Positions 3,658-11,095 of a stretch of 13,850 nt of DNA are shown here, one piece after another (the stretch's first letter is position 1; every line of letters starts with the position of its first letter). Made by a program: the position numbers and the translations under genes. Below the pieces are notes generated by a model that worked only from the letters and a program-made list of their open reading frames with translations, was not told the DNA's origin and searched no databases. This DNA comes from Spirochaetaceae bacterium. Its GTDB lineage: Bacteria > Spirochaetota > Spirochaetia > Treponematales > Breznakiellaceae. The DNA is taken from assembly GCA_031290405.1 (NCBI GenBank), contig JAITNO010000038.1, positions 1-13,850 of the forward strand, read 5' to 3'.

Positions 3658-6324
3658 CTATCTCGTGGCGCTGCGTTGGGTGTCGCGGGTGGGGGCTTTG
3701 GCTTCTTTGCTGATAAGGTTGTGTTCTTTGGCGATGTCGAAGAGGATGGCGTTCCAATGTTGCTTCGAGAGGTAGGCGCGGCGGGTTTCGATGTCGTTGA
3801 TGCGGACGGCGCGGCTTTGGAGGCGTTTGAAGGCGATGCTGATGGCGGTGTTTTTGTCGATTTCGGGGGCTTTTGCTTCATGCAATACGAGGTAGTTGGC
3901 GAAGAAAAGGAATGGGGCGCCGGGGTCGTACTCCCAGAGTTGTTCGTCCTGCATGATTTCTTGCATGGCGGCGCGGGCGCGGGGGTCTTGCAGTTTGCAG
4001 AGGGACAGGGCGCGCCAAGCGCTAAGGGCGCGGGTCCAAAATTGGGCGGGGGTGAAGACGAGCATTTCGCACTGGGCGAAGCCGCTTTCCCAGTCCGGTT
4101 GTTCCAGGAGGAGTTTGCCGCCGGCAGGCGGAGAACGGAGGATGCGGTCGGCCAGTTCGACGGCTTGTTGGTACTGGCCACAGAGGTAGTGGCTTTCGAC
4201 TTTGAACATGAGGCCGTCGGCGTTGAGTTGGGCTGGCAGCGCCGGCATGGTTTCCGAAAGATAGAGCTGCGTTCTGAATATCCAGGCGTCCACCGTTTGG
4301 GTGAACGCGGGGGCGGGGGCTGGCGGGGGGCTCTGCGCCAGCGCGGTAAAGTGCGCGAAGGCCGTTTTGTAACCGCCGATTTCAAAATGACAGCGGGCGA
4401 GGAAGAACTGGGCGCGGCGTTCCCAGTCGAGTCTTCCCGAAAGGTGGGCGTGGCGCTGGGCCTGTGCGATGAGGCGCTGGGTCTTCGAGATGTTGCCGTA
4501 TATGAAATGAGCGGCGGCGGCGTAATAGGCGCAGACGGCGAGTTCTTCGTGGTTTTTGCCGCTTTCGGCTTCTTCGACGGCGAACGAAAGATACTCGATG
4601 GCGTCGGTGAGTTCTTTTTTTGCAAGGTTGACGAGTGCGAAGAGGCGATACACCGGCGCGATTTCTTTCTTTCTGGGCGTCTTTTGGATGATGGCCATCG
4701 AACTCTTTATCGCGCTAAGGGCGCCGTTTACATCGCGGGTCATCATCAGGTACATCGCCTCGATGGTAAGGATCTGAGACTTGTATGTGGGTATGGGCGA
4801 ATCGGCTTTTTCGAGGCGCTTGAATGTGCCGACGATGTGCTCTTCACTGCCGAAGAGGAGGGCCTTGAGGGCCGTCCAACAGTATCTAAGGGCGGGCGCG
4901 CGCTCGGGCCCGACGACGGCGCTGAAGCTTTTGTTGGCTATGGCGGCCTCTATGTCCCTGAATGCGCGGTTGGCAAGGTCGGACTTGAGGGCTTCGAGGA
5001 TGAGGGCGTCCGAGGCGACGGCGCCGAGGCTCCGCAGCGCTTCGAGGAGGTTGTAACAGGGGGTGATTTTGCCTGCGCCGACCCACGCAAGGAGGCGGTT
5101 CTTGACCATGGCGCGTATGTAATGCGTCCGCCTGCCGAGGTTTTCTTCGGCCTCTTCGAGAAAGCCCGGCTGCGCGGGCGCTGGATAGTCGATCGAACGT
5201 ATGATCTTGTTGTCCAGGAGGAGGGCGATGGTCTTCCGCGCGTTGTCTTTGTTTTTTCCTTCGGCGCACAGGAGGTCGAGGAAGCTGTCCGGCGGGAAAT
5301 AGGCTCCAAAGAGGAGGCAGGCGTAGGCCACTTCGCAGAGGCTGGGGTCGGCGTCCTGCGCGGAAAAGGCGGGGAGGGGGTCCTGGGGGCGGCAGGCCAG
5401 GGGGCACGCGATGCTTTCAAACTCCGCAGGGAGTTCTTCGGGGGGGCAGGCGGCGTGGATCTGGACGACGGCGCCGGCGCGCGCGGCGGTGGCGTTGCAG
5501 GCGTCGATAAAGGCGTCCCTGGCGGTGGGGTCGGCCTTGTCGGGATTTTCGATGACGATGCGCGGCGTCTGCCCCTGCGCGGCGCACGCTTCGCGGTAGG
5601 CGTCCAGCAGGAACTGGAAGAATCGTTTGCCGCGCTCGTGCGTCCACGGGGTTGCCTCGGAGCGCAGGCGTTCTTTGGACAGCTGCGCGTGCAGGGCGTC
5701 CAATTCTTCGTTCGTTTTGACGCCCCGCGCGGCCAGGAGGACGCGGACGGCGGGCGTGTAGGCGTCGACGAAGGGGCAGAGCGGCGAATTGCCCACCCCA
5801 AAACGAACGACGATCGGCACGGTGTCGGGGAAATGGTCGTCTGCGGGTGCGCTGCCGCGCTCAGACGCGCCTTTTACTTTTTCGATTTCGCTGAAGTTGC
5901 CGGATTTTGATTCAAACTCAACGCTCACGCCGCAGTCGGAAAAATCGACGAAGCCCTCGAGTCGTTTGCGCGCGGGCGAGGAACACCAGATGCCGCTGGA
6001 CTCGGCCTTCGAGGGGAGCGTCCGCAAAAGCAACGGCAGGAGGTCGTCGTCAATATCCTCGGAGAGCACGCAGAGGCAGCCGAAGAATTCATGTTTCTTT
6101 TTTTCGACGACGGCATGGATGTTTTCGATGACGCTGAGGATGTCGATCCAGAAGCCGATTGCGTCCGCGTCGAAGTCGGCGACGATCGAATGGAAGCTGC
6201 GCCGTATCCTGCCCCCCGAAACGGCGATGCTCCGCTCTATGGTTTTTTCAAGCGAATCGAACAGCGCGGGGCGCACACGCCTGAACTGAGACTGGAAACG
6301 GACATGAAAAATCAATTGAATCAT
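3658..6324 (-). CDS. Large STAND-like protein with degenerate NTPase core and helical-repeat (TPR-like) C-terminus
   Basis: This 888-aa protein has no signal peptide or membrane span, so it is cytoplasmic. Residues 1-165 are a unique N-terminal domain. Residues 177-185 (VGNSPLCPF) and 254-268 (PRIVIENPDKADPTA) align with the post-P-loop PF motif and the Walker-B region (LVLEDLHWADP) of STAND ATPases found in MalT-like and adenylate-cyclase-associated proteins. The P-loop itself (GxxGxGKS/T) is absent and the acidic Walker-B pair is altered, so ATP hydrolysis is doubtful. Residues about 326-380 look like the winged-helix element that follows such NTPases. Residues about 430-888 are rich in paired amphipathic helices (e.g. 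YRLFALVNLAKKELTDAIEYLSFAVEEAE), typical of TPR scaffolds. Start ATG at 6324 lacks a clear Shine-Dalgarno. It is monocistronic between two vapBC loci. The role is probably signalling or scaffolding; the partner is unknown. Confidence 0.8.
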   Translation of the reverse strand: MIQLIFHVRFQSQFRRVRPALFDSLEKTIERSIAVSGGRIRRSFHSIVADFDADAIGFWIDILSVIENIHAVVEKKKHEFFGCLCVLSEDIDDDLLPLLLRTLPSKAESSGIWCSSPARKRLEGFVDFSDCGVSVEFESKSGNFSEIEKVKGASERGSAPADDHFPDTVPIVVRFGVGNSPLCPFVDAYTPAVRVLLAARGVKTNEELDALHAQLSKERLRSEATPWTHERGKRFFQFLLDAYREACAAQGQTPRIVIENPDKADPTARDAFIDACNATAARAGAVVQIHAACPPEELPAEFESIACPLACRPQDPLPAFSAQDADPSLCEVAYACLLFGAYFPPDSFLDLLCAEGKNKDNARKTIALLLDNKIIRSIDYPAPAQPGFLEEAEENLGRRTHYIRAMVKNRLLAWVGAGKITPCYNLLEALRSLGAVASDALILEALKSDLANRAFRDIEAAIANKSFSAVVGPERAPALRYCWTALKALLFGSEEHIVGTFKRLEKADSPIPTYKSQILTIEAMYLMMTRDVNGALSAIKSSMAIIQKTPRKKEIAPVYRLFALVNLAKKELTDAIEYLSFAVEEAESGKNHEELAVCAYYAAAAHFIYGNISKTQRLIAQAQRHAHLSGRLDWERRAQFFLARCHFEIGGYKTAFAHFTALAQSPPPAPAPAFTQTVDAWIFRTQLYLSETMPALPAQLNADGLMFKVESHYLCGQYQQAVELADRILRSPPAGGKLLLEQPDWESGFAQCEMLVFTPAQFWTRALSAWRALSLCKLQDPRARAAMQEIMQDEQLWEYDPGAPFLFFANYLVLHEAKAPEIDKNTAISIAFKRLQSRAVRINDIETRRAYLSKQHWNAILFDIAKEHNLISKEAKAPTRDTQRSATR

Positions 6325-6351
6325 AGTTAGGTTTTATTATCGGCGCCTCTT

Positions 6352-6373
6352 AGAACGAAATAAAGTTCTTTTA
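6352..6373. promoter_or_regulatory. Inverted repeat upstream of the 888-aa gene
   Basis: AGAAC-N8-GTTCT (6352-6356, 6365-6369) is followed by TTTTA. It lies 28 bp before the start of the minus-strand gene and adjoins the left edge of the dispersed repeat copy at 6373-6460. It occupies the position that the GCGCC-ACA-GGCGC hairpin holds in the tandem copies at 12456-12710. It could be an operator for the minus gene or part of the repeat. Confidence 0.3.
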
Positions 6374-6460
6374 TAGTGGCCTACGGCGCTACGCCCTGAG
6401 CAATACGCTTTAAGTTTGCGAGAGGCGCTCCCCAGCTTTGGGCCGCCACGGGCGGTTTTT
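6373..6460. repeat. Diverged single copy of the 85-bp structured intergenic repeat
   Basis: The segment CCTACGGCGCTACGCCCTGAGC, then AATACGCTTTAAG, then CTCCCCAGCTTTGGGC, matches the tandem units at 12456-12710 in order and spacing. It ends with CCGCC-ACG-GGCGG followed by TTTTT (6443-6460), which corresponds to the GCGCC-ACA-GGCGC-GTTTA hairpin of the tandem units. The hairpin GGCG-CTA-CGCC keeps pairing although its bases differ from the other copies. Confidence 0.75.
6443..6460 (+). terminator. Terminator-like hairpin at the end of the 6.4-kb repeat copy
   Basis: CCGCC-ACG-GGCGG is followed directly by TTTTT, a good intrinsic terminator by shape. No plus-strand gene ends upstream of it: the preceding gene is on the other strand and starts nearby. 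It may therefore insulate the vapBC-yej unit from stray transcription, or be only a property of the repeat. Confidence 0.5.
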
Positions 6461-6501
6461 GCAGCCTGCGGCGCTGGGCCGGGGGCGCCTTCCCCCTCCT
6501 C

Positions 6502-6530
6502 TTGTTTTACGTTACGCTGTCTTCATTATG
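6502..6530 (+). promoter_or_regulatory. Possible promoter for the vapBC-yejBEF unit
   Basis: TTGTTT (6502-6507) with CATTAT (6524-6529) gives 16-nt spacing, placing a transcript start about 10-15 nt before the GGAGGG ribosome-binding site (6538-6543). The match is moderate and this is the only candidate seen between the upstream terminator-like hairpin and vapB. Confidence 0.35.
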
Positions 6531-6549
6531 GCATGATGGAGGGCGAACT

Positions 6550-6750
6550 ATGACGGCGACAATCGAATTAAACGACGGCCTTGTTACTAAGGCGAAGAAA
6601 TTGAGCGGCATTGCAGACGACAAGGACTTGGTTCAGATGGCGCTTAAGCGGTATATCGAAGGCACGGAATTTTTACGGGCGGCGATCAGGGTTAAGAAAG
6701 AAATTGGAGACGAAAACCCTTTCTGGGAGGGCTATGATCCTAAGGCATGA
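6550..6750 (+). CDS. vapB: VapB-type antitoxin (intact)
   Basis: This 66-aa protein begins TATIELNDGLVTKAKKLSG, a short beta strand then helices. That is the pattern of ribbon-helix-helix antitoxins of the DUF2191/VapB group, which dimerise, bind their own promoter and neutralise the PIN toxin through the C-terminal tail (here NPFWEGYDPKA). The ATG at 6550 is preferred over an in-frame upstream ATG at 6502 because GGAGGG lies 6 nt before it and the shorter protein begins exactly at the family N-terminus. The toxin gene overlaps its 3' end. By eye the base composition is less GC-rich than the flanking yej genes, consistent with a separately acquired module. Autorepression with VapC would be expected. 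Confidence 0.85.
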   Translation: MTATIELNDGLVTKAKKLSGIADDKDLVQMALKRYIEGTEFLRAAIRVKKEIGDENPFWEGYDPKA

Positions 6751-7159
6751 CTTAAGCGACGACGTGCTGCCGGACAGTACCGCATGGATTGACTACTTCA
6801 ACCCTCGCGCGGCATCGCCCGAAAAGGAGTTTCTTGGCAAATTAATCGAGAAGGGCAATGTTATTTGGATATGTCCGCCGGTATTCCAGGAAATATTGCA
6901 AGGCGCTAAAAGCGGCAAGGCGGCAACGTTCTATAAATCGTTTCTGCTTAGGTGTCGGCGAGGCCGGATGGGCATATACAAAGCGGCGGAATTGGCGGCG
7001 GAAATTTACCGCACCTTGCGGCCAAAAGGGGTTACCATCCGCAAACCGAATGATTGTCTTATAGCGGCGTATGCTTTGCTCAATAATTTAGCGTTGCTTC
7101 ACCATGACAAAGACTTTGACCCAATCGAGAAGTATTTTGGTTTGAAGGTGGTTTCGTAA
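6734..7159 (+). CDS. vapC: VapC-type PIN-domain ribonuclease toxin (intact)
   Basis: This 141-aa PIN-domain protein has the acidic metal-binding residues in place: D14 (LPDSTAWIDYF), E53 (VFQEILQ), D107 (RKPNDCLIAA) and D125/D127 (LLHHDKDFDP). VapC toxins are Mg/Mn-dependent endoribonucleases that cleave initiator or other tRNAs, or rRNA, when VapB is lost. ATG 6734 has GGGAGG 3-4 nt upstream and overlaps vapB by 17 nt. GTG 6764 is an alternative start that would give the more typical N-terminus VLPDSTAWID. The stop TAA shares its last base with the yejB ATG. The C-terminus (DFDPIEKYFGLKVV) closely matches that of the broken vapC at 3138-3530, so the two are paralogues. The surrounding DNA shows no frameshift or internal stop. 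Confidence 0.88.
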   Translation: MILRHDLSDDVLPDSTAWIDYFNPRAASPEKEFLGKLIEKGNVIWICPPVFQEILQGAKSGKAATFYKSFLLRCRRGRMGIYKAAELAAEIYRTLRPKGVTIRKPNDCLIAAYALLNNLALLHHDKDFDPIEKYFGLKVVS

Positions 7160-8256
7160 TGGCATCTTACCTTGCGCGGCGATTGCTGCTGCTGATTCCG
7201 ACGCTCTGGGCTATCATCACCATCAATTTCTTTATCGTGCAGATTGCGCCCGGCGGGCCCGTCGACCAGATGATCGCCAATATGCAGGGGCTGGGGGACG
7301 GGGCGACGGCGCGCGTTGCGGGGGGCGGGCCGCAGGCGGGCGCGGCGCGGGGGGCCGGGGGGCCGGAAACGTCGAAATACCGCGGTGCGCGGGGGCTGGA
7401 CGGCGAAGTCGTCGCCGAAATCGAAAGGCGCTTCGGGTTTGACAAGCCGATTGGCGTGCGCTACCTCGATATGCTCAAGAACTATGTTACCTTTAACTTC
7501 GGCGAAAGCCTCTTCCGCGGCAACACGGTGCTTGCGCTCGTCAAGGAACGCCTTCCGGTGTCCGCTTCGCTGGGGTTCTGGAGCACGCTGATCGTCTATC
7601 TGGTGTCGATTCCGCTGGGCATCAAAAAAGCGGTGAAGAACGGCAGCCGCTTTGACGCCTGGACGAGCACGGTGATTGTGCTGTCCCACGCGATTCCGGC
7701 CTTCCTCCTCGCCGTCCTCTTCATTGTGCTCTTTTCCGGCGGCGGCTTCCTCAAGATCTTCCCGTTGCGGGGTCTCTTCTCCGCCGACTTCGACGCGTTC
7801 ACGTTGCCCCATAAGATCGTCGACTACCTCTGGCACATCTGCCTTCCGGTGGTCTCGATTACGGTGGGCGGCTTCGCGGGGCTGACGATGCTGACCAAAA
7901 ACTCCTACCTGGACGAGATTCACAAACAGTATGTGCTGACGGCGCGCGCAAAGGGCTTGAGCGAGAAGGCGATTTTAATCAAGCACGTGTTCCGCAACGC
8001 CATGCTGATTGTGGTGGCCGGCTTTCCCGCGGCGCTTATCGCGATGTTCTTTACCGGCAACTTCCTTATCGAAATTGTTTTTTCGCTGAACGGGCTGGGA
8101 CTGCTCGGCTACGAGGCGGTTATGCAGCGCGACTATCCGGTGATCTTCGCCACGCTCTACATCTTTACGTTGGTGGGCTTGCTGCTCAGCTTGCTGCGCG
8201 ATTTCCTCTATACGGTTATCGACCCGCGCATCGACTTCGAGGGGAGGGGCGCGTGA
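7159..8256 (+). CDS. yejB: Peptide (microcin C-type) ABC importer, permease subunit YejB
   Basis: This 365-aa inner-membrane permease of the binding-protein-dependent family is near-colinear with Escherichia coli YejB (364 aa). Recognisable blocks are RRLLLLIPTLWAIITINFF, VQIAPGGPVDQ, the YRGARGLDGEV segment, FPLRGLFSADFD and the closing DPRIDFEGRG. The cytoplasmic EAA loop that docks the ATPase is at about 262-282 (ARAKGLSEKAILIKHVFRN). A first membrane span at 9-30 and five further hydrophobic stretches fit the OppB/DppB type. The start ATG shares one base with the vapC stop (TAATG), and AAGGTGG (7145-7151) inside vapC serves as ribosome-binding site, so translation is probably coupled to the toxin gene. 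It forms the channel with YejE for import of oligopeptides such as microcin C. A glycine/alanine-rich stretch (about 50-70) is poorly conserved. Confidence 0.95.
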   Translation: MASYLARRLLLLIPTLWAIITINFFIVQIAPGGPVDQMIANMQGLGDGATARVAGGGPQAGAARGAGGPETSKYRGARGLDGEVVAEIERRFGFDKPIGVRYLDMLKNYVTFNFGESLFRGNTVLALVKERLPVSASLGFWSTLIVYLVSIPLGIKKAVKNGSRFDAWTSTVIVLSHAIPAFLLAVLFIVLFSGGGFLKIFPLRGLFSADFDAFTLPHKIVDYLWHICLPVVSITVGGFAGLTMLTKNSYLDEIHKQYVLTARAKGLSEKAILIKHVFRNAMLIVVAGFPAALIAMFFTGNFLIEIVFSLNGLGLLGYEAVMQRDYPVIFATLYIFTLVGLLLSLLRDFLYTVIDPRIDFEGRGA

Positions 8257-9272
8257 GCGTGAAAAAGTCTTCCGTCCTGTCCCGTTTCATGGGGAGCAAA
8301 AAGGGCTTTGTCTCGCTGGTCGTGTTCGGCGCGTTCTTCGCTCTCTCGTTGTTTTCCGAGTGTCTGGCGAACGACAAGGCCCTCATCGTCCGCTATGGCG
8401 ATCGGTTTTATTTCCCGGTGTTTAAGAATTATTCTGAGCTTGCGTTCGGTGGCGAGTTTGACATTGACGCGGATTACCGCGATCCCTACGTCGTCGAAAA
8501 GATTGAGGAGGGCGGCTGGATGATCATGCCGCCGATTCAGTTTAGTTACAACAGCATCAGTTACGATCTGCCGAGTCCCGCGCCCTCGCCGCCGAGCGCG
8601 GAGAACATTCTGGGGACTGACGACCGGGGGCGCGATGTGGCGGCGCGTTTGCTCTACGGCTTTCGGATTTCGGTGTTGTTTGGGTTTGCGCTGACGTTTA
8701 TCTGTTCGATCATCGGCATCGCGTTGGGCGCGCTGCAAGGCTATTACGGCGGCGCGTTCGACATCGTGTTTCAACGGTTTATGGAGGTATGGTCGGGGCT
8801 GCCGACGCTGTTCATTCTGATAATCCTGTCGTCCATTGTCGAGCCGAACTTTTGGTGGCTGCTCGGCATCAACATTCTTTTTGGCTGGATGACGTTGGTG
8901 CCGCTCGTCCGCGCGGAGTTTTTGCGCGCGCGGAATTTTGAATACGTCCTTGCCGCCCGCGCGATGGGCATGCGCCATTCCCGCGTGATGTTTGTCCACA
9001 TACTGCCGAACGCGCTCAGCTCGGCGTTCAGCCAGTTCCCGTTCATCCTTGCCGGCTCGATCACCATCCTCACCTCGCTTGACTTCCTCGGTTACGGCCT
9101 GCCCATCGGCTCCCCTTCGCTCGGCGAGATACTTTCGCAGGCGAAGGCGAACCTGCAAGCCCCCTGGCTCGGCGTCTCGGTGTTCCTCATCCTCGCGGCA
9201 AGCCTCGCCCTGCTCGTCTTTATCGGCGAAGGCGTACGCGACGCCTTCGACCCCCGGAGGAGAAACAAGTGA
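8253..9272 (+). CDS. yejE: Peptide ABC importer, permease subunit YejE
   Basis: This 339-aa partner permease of YejB is close in length to E. coli YejE (341 aa) and shares its landmarks: SECLANDKALIVRYGDRFYFP after the first membrane span, the large periplasmic segment (about 38-130) with LGTDDRGRDV at 120-129, EVWSGLPTLF, PNFWWLL, FGWMTLVPLVRAEFLR, and the end GEGVRDAFDP. The EAA ATPase-docking loop is at about 234-254 (AARAMGMRHSRVMFVHILPN). GTG start at 8253 overlaps the yejB stop (GTGA) and is preceded by GGGGAGG (8241-8247), so the two permeases are translationally coupled. By eye, codon choice drifts within the gene: the first two-thirds favour G/T-ending codons, and after about 8950 C-ending codons dominate. 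Confidence 0.95.
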   Translation: MSVKKSSVLSRFMGSKKGFVSLVVFGAFFALSLFSECLANDKALIVRYGDRFYFPVFKNYSELAFGGEFDIDADYRDPYVVEKIEEGGWMIMPPIQFSYNSISYDLPSPAPSPPSAENILGTDDRGRDVAARLLYGFRISVLFGFALTFICSIIGIALGALQGYYGGAFDIVFQRFMEVWSGLPTLFILIILSSIVEPNFWWLLGINILFGWMTLVPLVRAEFLRARNFEYVLAARAMGMRHSRVMFVHILPNALSSAFSQFPFILAGSITILTSLDFLGYGLPIGSPSLGEILSQAKANLQAPWLGVSVFLILAASLALLVFIGEGVRDAFDPRRRNK

Positions 9273-11026
9273 GTGATGCTCGGTATACTATGGAGGCGGT
9301 GGATATGGAAAAAATCAAGTCCGCAGGGCACTTGACGCCTGGGCAAGCCCCGAACGTCCCGATTGCGGACTCTGGTCGCATGGTAAAGGAAACGTCGGGG
9401 AATGTCAAGCGAGTCTCGGACTCCCCCCCTCACCTTGTTGAATTAAAGAACTTCCATGCCGTTTTTGGGAAGGGGGAGGGCGCGAAGGAAGTGGTGCACG
9501 GCATTGACTTGCACATCGACGCCAACGAGGTGTTGGCGCTCGTCGGCGAATCAGGCAGCGGGAAGACCGTTACCGCGCAGAGCATCCTCCGTTTGCAGAG
9601 CCAGGAGTGGATACGCTATCCGCAGAGCGAAATCCTCTTTGAAGGGCGCGACATACTGCGCTTGAACGAACGGGAATTGCAAAAAGTGCGGGGCAGCGAC
9701 ATCGGCATGATTTTTCAGGAGCCGATGACGAGCCTCAACCCCCTCCAGTGCATAGAAGACCAGCTTGCCGAGTCGCTGGCCCTCCACCAAGGCATCTCGA
9801 AAAGGGACGCGCGCCCCCTCGTCATAGAAAGCTTTAAGCGCGTCGGCCTGCGCGACGCCGAGAACCGCTTGCGCGCCTTTAGCCACGAGCTGTCAGGCGG
9901 CGAGAGGCAGCGCGTGATGATAGCCCTCGCCCTCGTCAACAAGCCGAAACTGCTCATCGCCGACGAGCCGACGACCGCGCTCGACGTAACGATACAGGCG
10001 CAGATACTGCGGCTCTTGAAAGACCTGCAACAGGATTCAGGCCTGTCGGTGCTGTTTATTACCCACGACTTGAACCTGGCCCGCCGCTTTGCCGACAGAA
10101 CCGCCGTCATGCGGAACGGGAACATCGTCGAGACGGGCCGCACGGAAGAGCTCTTCTCAAACCCGAAAGAAGCCTATACCCAACTCTTGCTCGCCGCGCA
10201 TGACGACGCCCGCAGCCCCGCAGCCCCCTTGCAGGAGCCCGTCGCCGTCCGCGTCACAAACCTCAAGGTGCATTTCCCCGTAAAAAAAGGCTTCTTGCGA
10301 AGGACGTCAGGCTGGATAAAGGCCGTCGACGACGTAAGCTTTGTGTTGCGGCGGGGCGCAACGCTCGGCGTGGTAGGCGAGAGCGGCAGTGGGAAGACGA
10401 CACTGGGCAAGGCATTGCTCCGGCTCATCCCGTCGCAGGGGAGCATCGAGATAGGCGGCAGGGAAATCCAGGGCTTGAAGGAAAACGCCCTCCGCCCGCA
10501 GCGCCGCGCGATGCAGATCATCTTCCAGGACCCCTACGGCTCGCTCTCGCCCCGCATGACGGTGCGCCGCATCGTCGGCGAAGGCCTCTTGATACACAAG
10601 GCGGGCGAAGAGCGGGAGGAGCGGGAAGAAAAAATCGCCGCCGCCCTCCGCGAGGTTGGCCTGGAAGACGACGAGTTCCTCGACCGCTACCCGAACGAAC
10701 TCTCCGGCGGGCAGCGGCAACGCGTCGCCATCGCCCGCAGCCTCGTGTTGGCGCCCGACATCCTCGTCATAGACGAGCCCACGTCGTCTTTGGACAGGAC
10801 GACGCAGTTTCAGATCGTCAATCTTTTGCGCGATTTGCAGGAGCGGCGCGCGCTTTCGTATATTTTCATCAGCCACGACCTACGCGTCGTCAAGGCCCTC
10901 AGCCACGAACTGTTGATTATGAAAGAAGGCAAAGTCGTCGAAGCCGGCCCCGCCGCCCATATCTTCAACAATCCGCAAGAGGAATACACGAAGGTCTTGT
11001 TAAGAACCGCGTTTGAGCGTCAATGA
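9269..11026 (+). CDS. yejF: Peptide ABC importer, duplicated ATPase subunit YejF, with N-terminal extension
   Basis: This 585-aa protein has two complete ABC ATPase domains. Domain 1 has Walker A GESGSGKT (93-100), signature LSGGE (208-212), Walker B with D232/E233 and switch His266. Domain 2 has Walker A at 370-377, LSGGQ (478-482), D502/E503 and His536. Together they energise YejBE. Residues QEPMTSLNP and QDPYGSLSP show the peptide/nickel (Opp/Dpp) subfamily. GTG start at 9269 overlaps the yejE stop (GTGA) and has GGAGGAG 6 nt upstream, so the start is well supported. E. coli YejF is 529 aa; the excess is an N-terminal, low-complexity extension of about 55 residues before HLVELKNFHAVFG. It contains an 8-bp inverted repeat in the DNA (9318-9325/9364-9371). 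ATG 9380 is a possible later start. No binding protein gene follows. Confidence 0.95.
   Translation: MSDARYTMEAVDMEKIKSAGHLTPGQAPNVPIADSGRMVKETSGNVKRVSDSPPHLVELKNFHAVFGKGEGAKEVVHGIDLHIDANEVLALVGESGSGKTVTAQSILRLQSQEWIRYPQSEILFEGRDILRLNERELQKVRGSDIGMIFQEPMTSLNPLQCIEDQLAESLALHQGISKRDARPLVIESFKRVGLRDAENRLRAFSHELSGGERQRVMIALALVNKPKLLIADEPTTALDVTIQAQILRLLKDLQQDSGLSVLFITHDLNLARRFADRTAVMRNGNIVETGRTEELFSNPKEAYTQLLLAAHDDARSPAAPLQEPVAVRVTNLKVHFPVKKGFLRRTSGWIKAVDDVSFVLRRGATLGVVGESGSGKTTLGKALLRLIPSQGSIEIGGREIQGLKENALRPQRRAMQIIFQDPYGSLSPRMTVRRIVGEGLLIHKAGEEREEREEKIAAALREVGLEDDEFLDRYPNELSGGQRQRVAIARSLVLAPDILVIDEPTSSLDRTTQFQIVNLLRDLQERRALSYIFISHDLRVVKALSHELLIMKEGKVVEAGPAAHIFNNPQEEYTKVLLRTAFERQ
9318..9371. 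repeat. Inverted repeat inside the 5' end of yejF
   Basis: AGTCCGCA (9318-9325) and TGCGGACT (9364-9371) are perfect 8-bp arms around 38 nt. The element lies wholly inside the non-conserved N-terminal extension of YejF (about residues 17-35) and keeps the frame open. It could be a palindromic element inserted in a coding region, or a chance stem. Confidence 0.35.
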
Positions 11027-11095
11027 CGCTTTTAGCCTTCCGTTTGATAAGAAAGCGGGGAACGAACAAGGCAGCTTTTTATTAGGAGGAACCAC

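Noticed and set aside
3676..5910. A 744-codon open frame on the plus strand opposite the 888-aa gene
   Set aside because: It is the antisense shadow of a GC-rich gene: rich in Gly/Glu/Phe/Val, no domain order, no ribosome-binding site. The minus-strand protein has recognisable STAND- and TPR-like architecture.
7099..7923. A 274-codon minus-strand frame across vapC and yejB
   Set aside because: It is a shadow of two well-recognised plus-strand genes. Its similarity at one end to the minus frame at 3377-3757 only reflects the paralogous vapC sequences opposite it.
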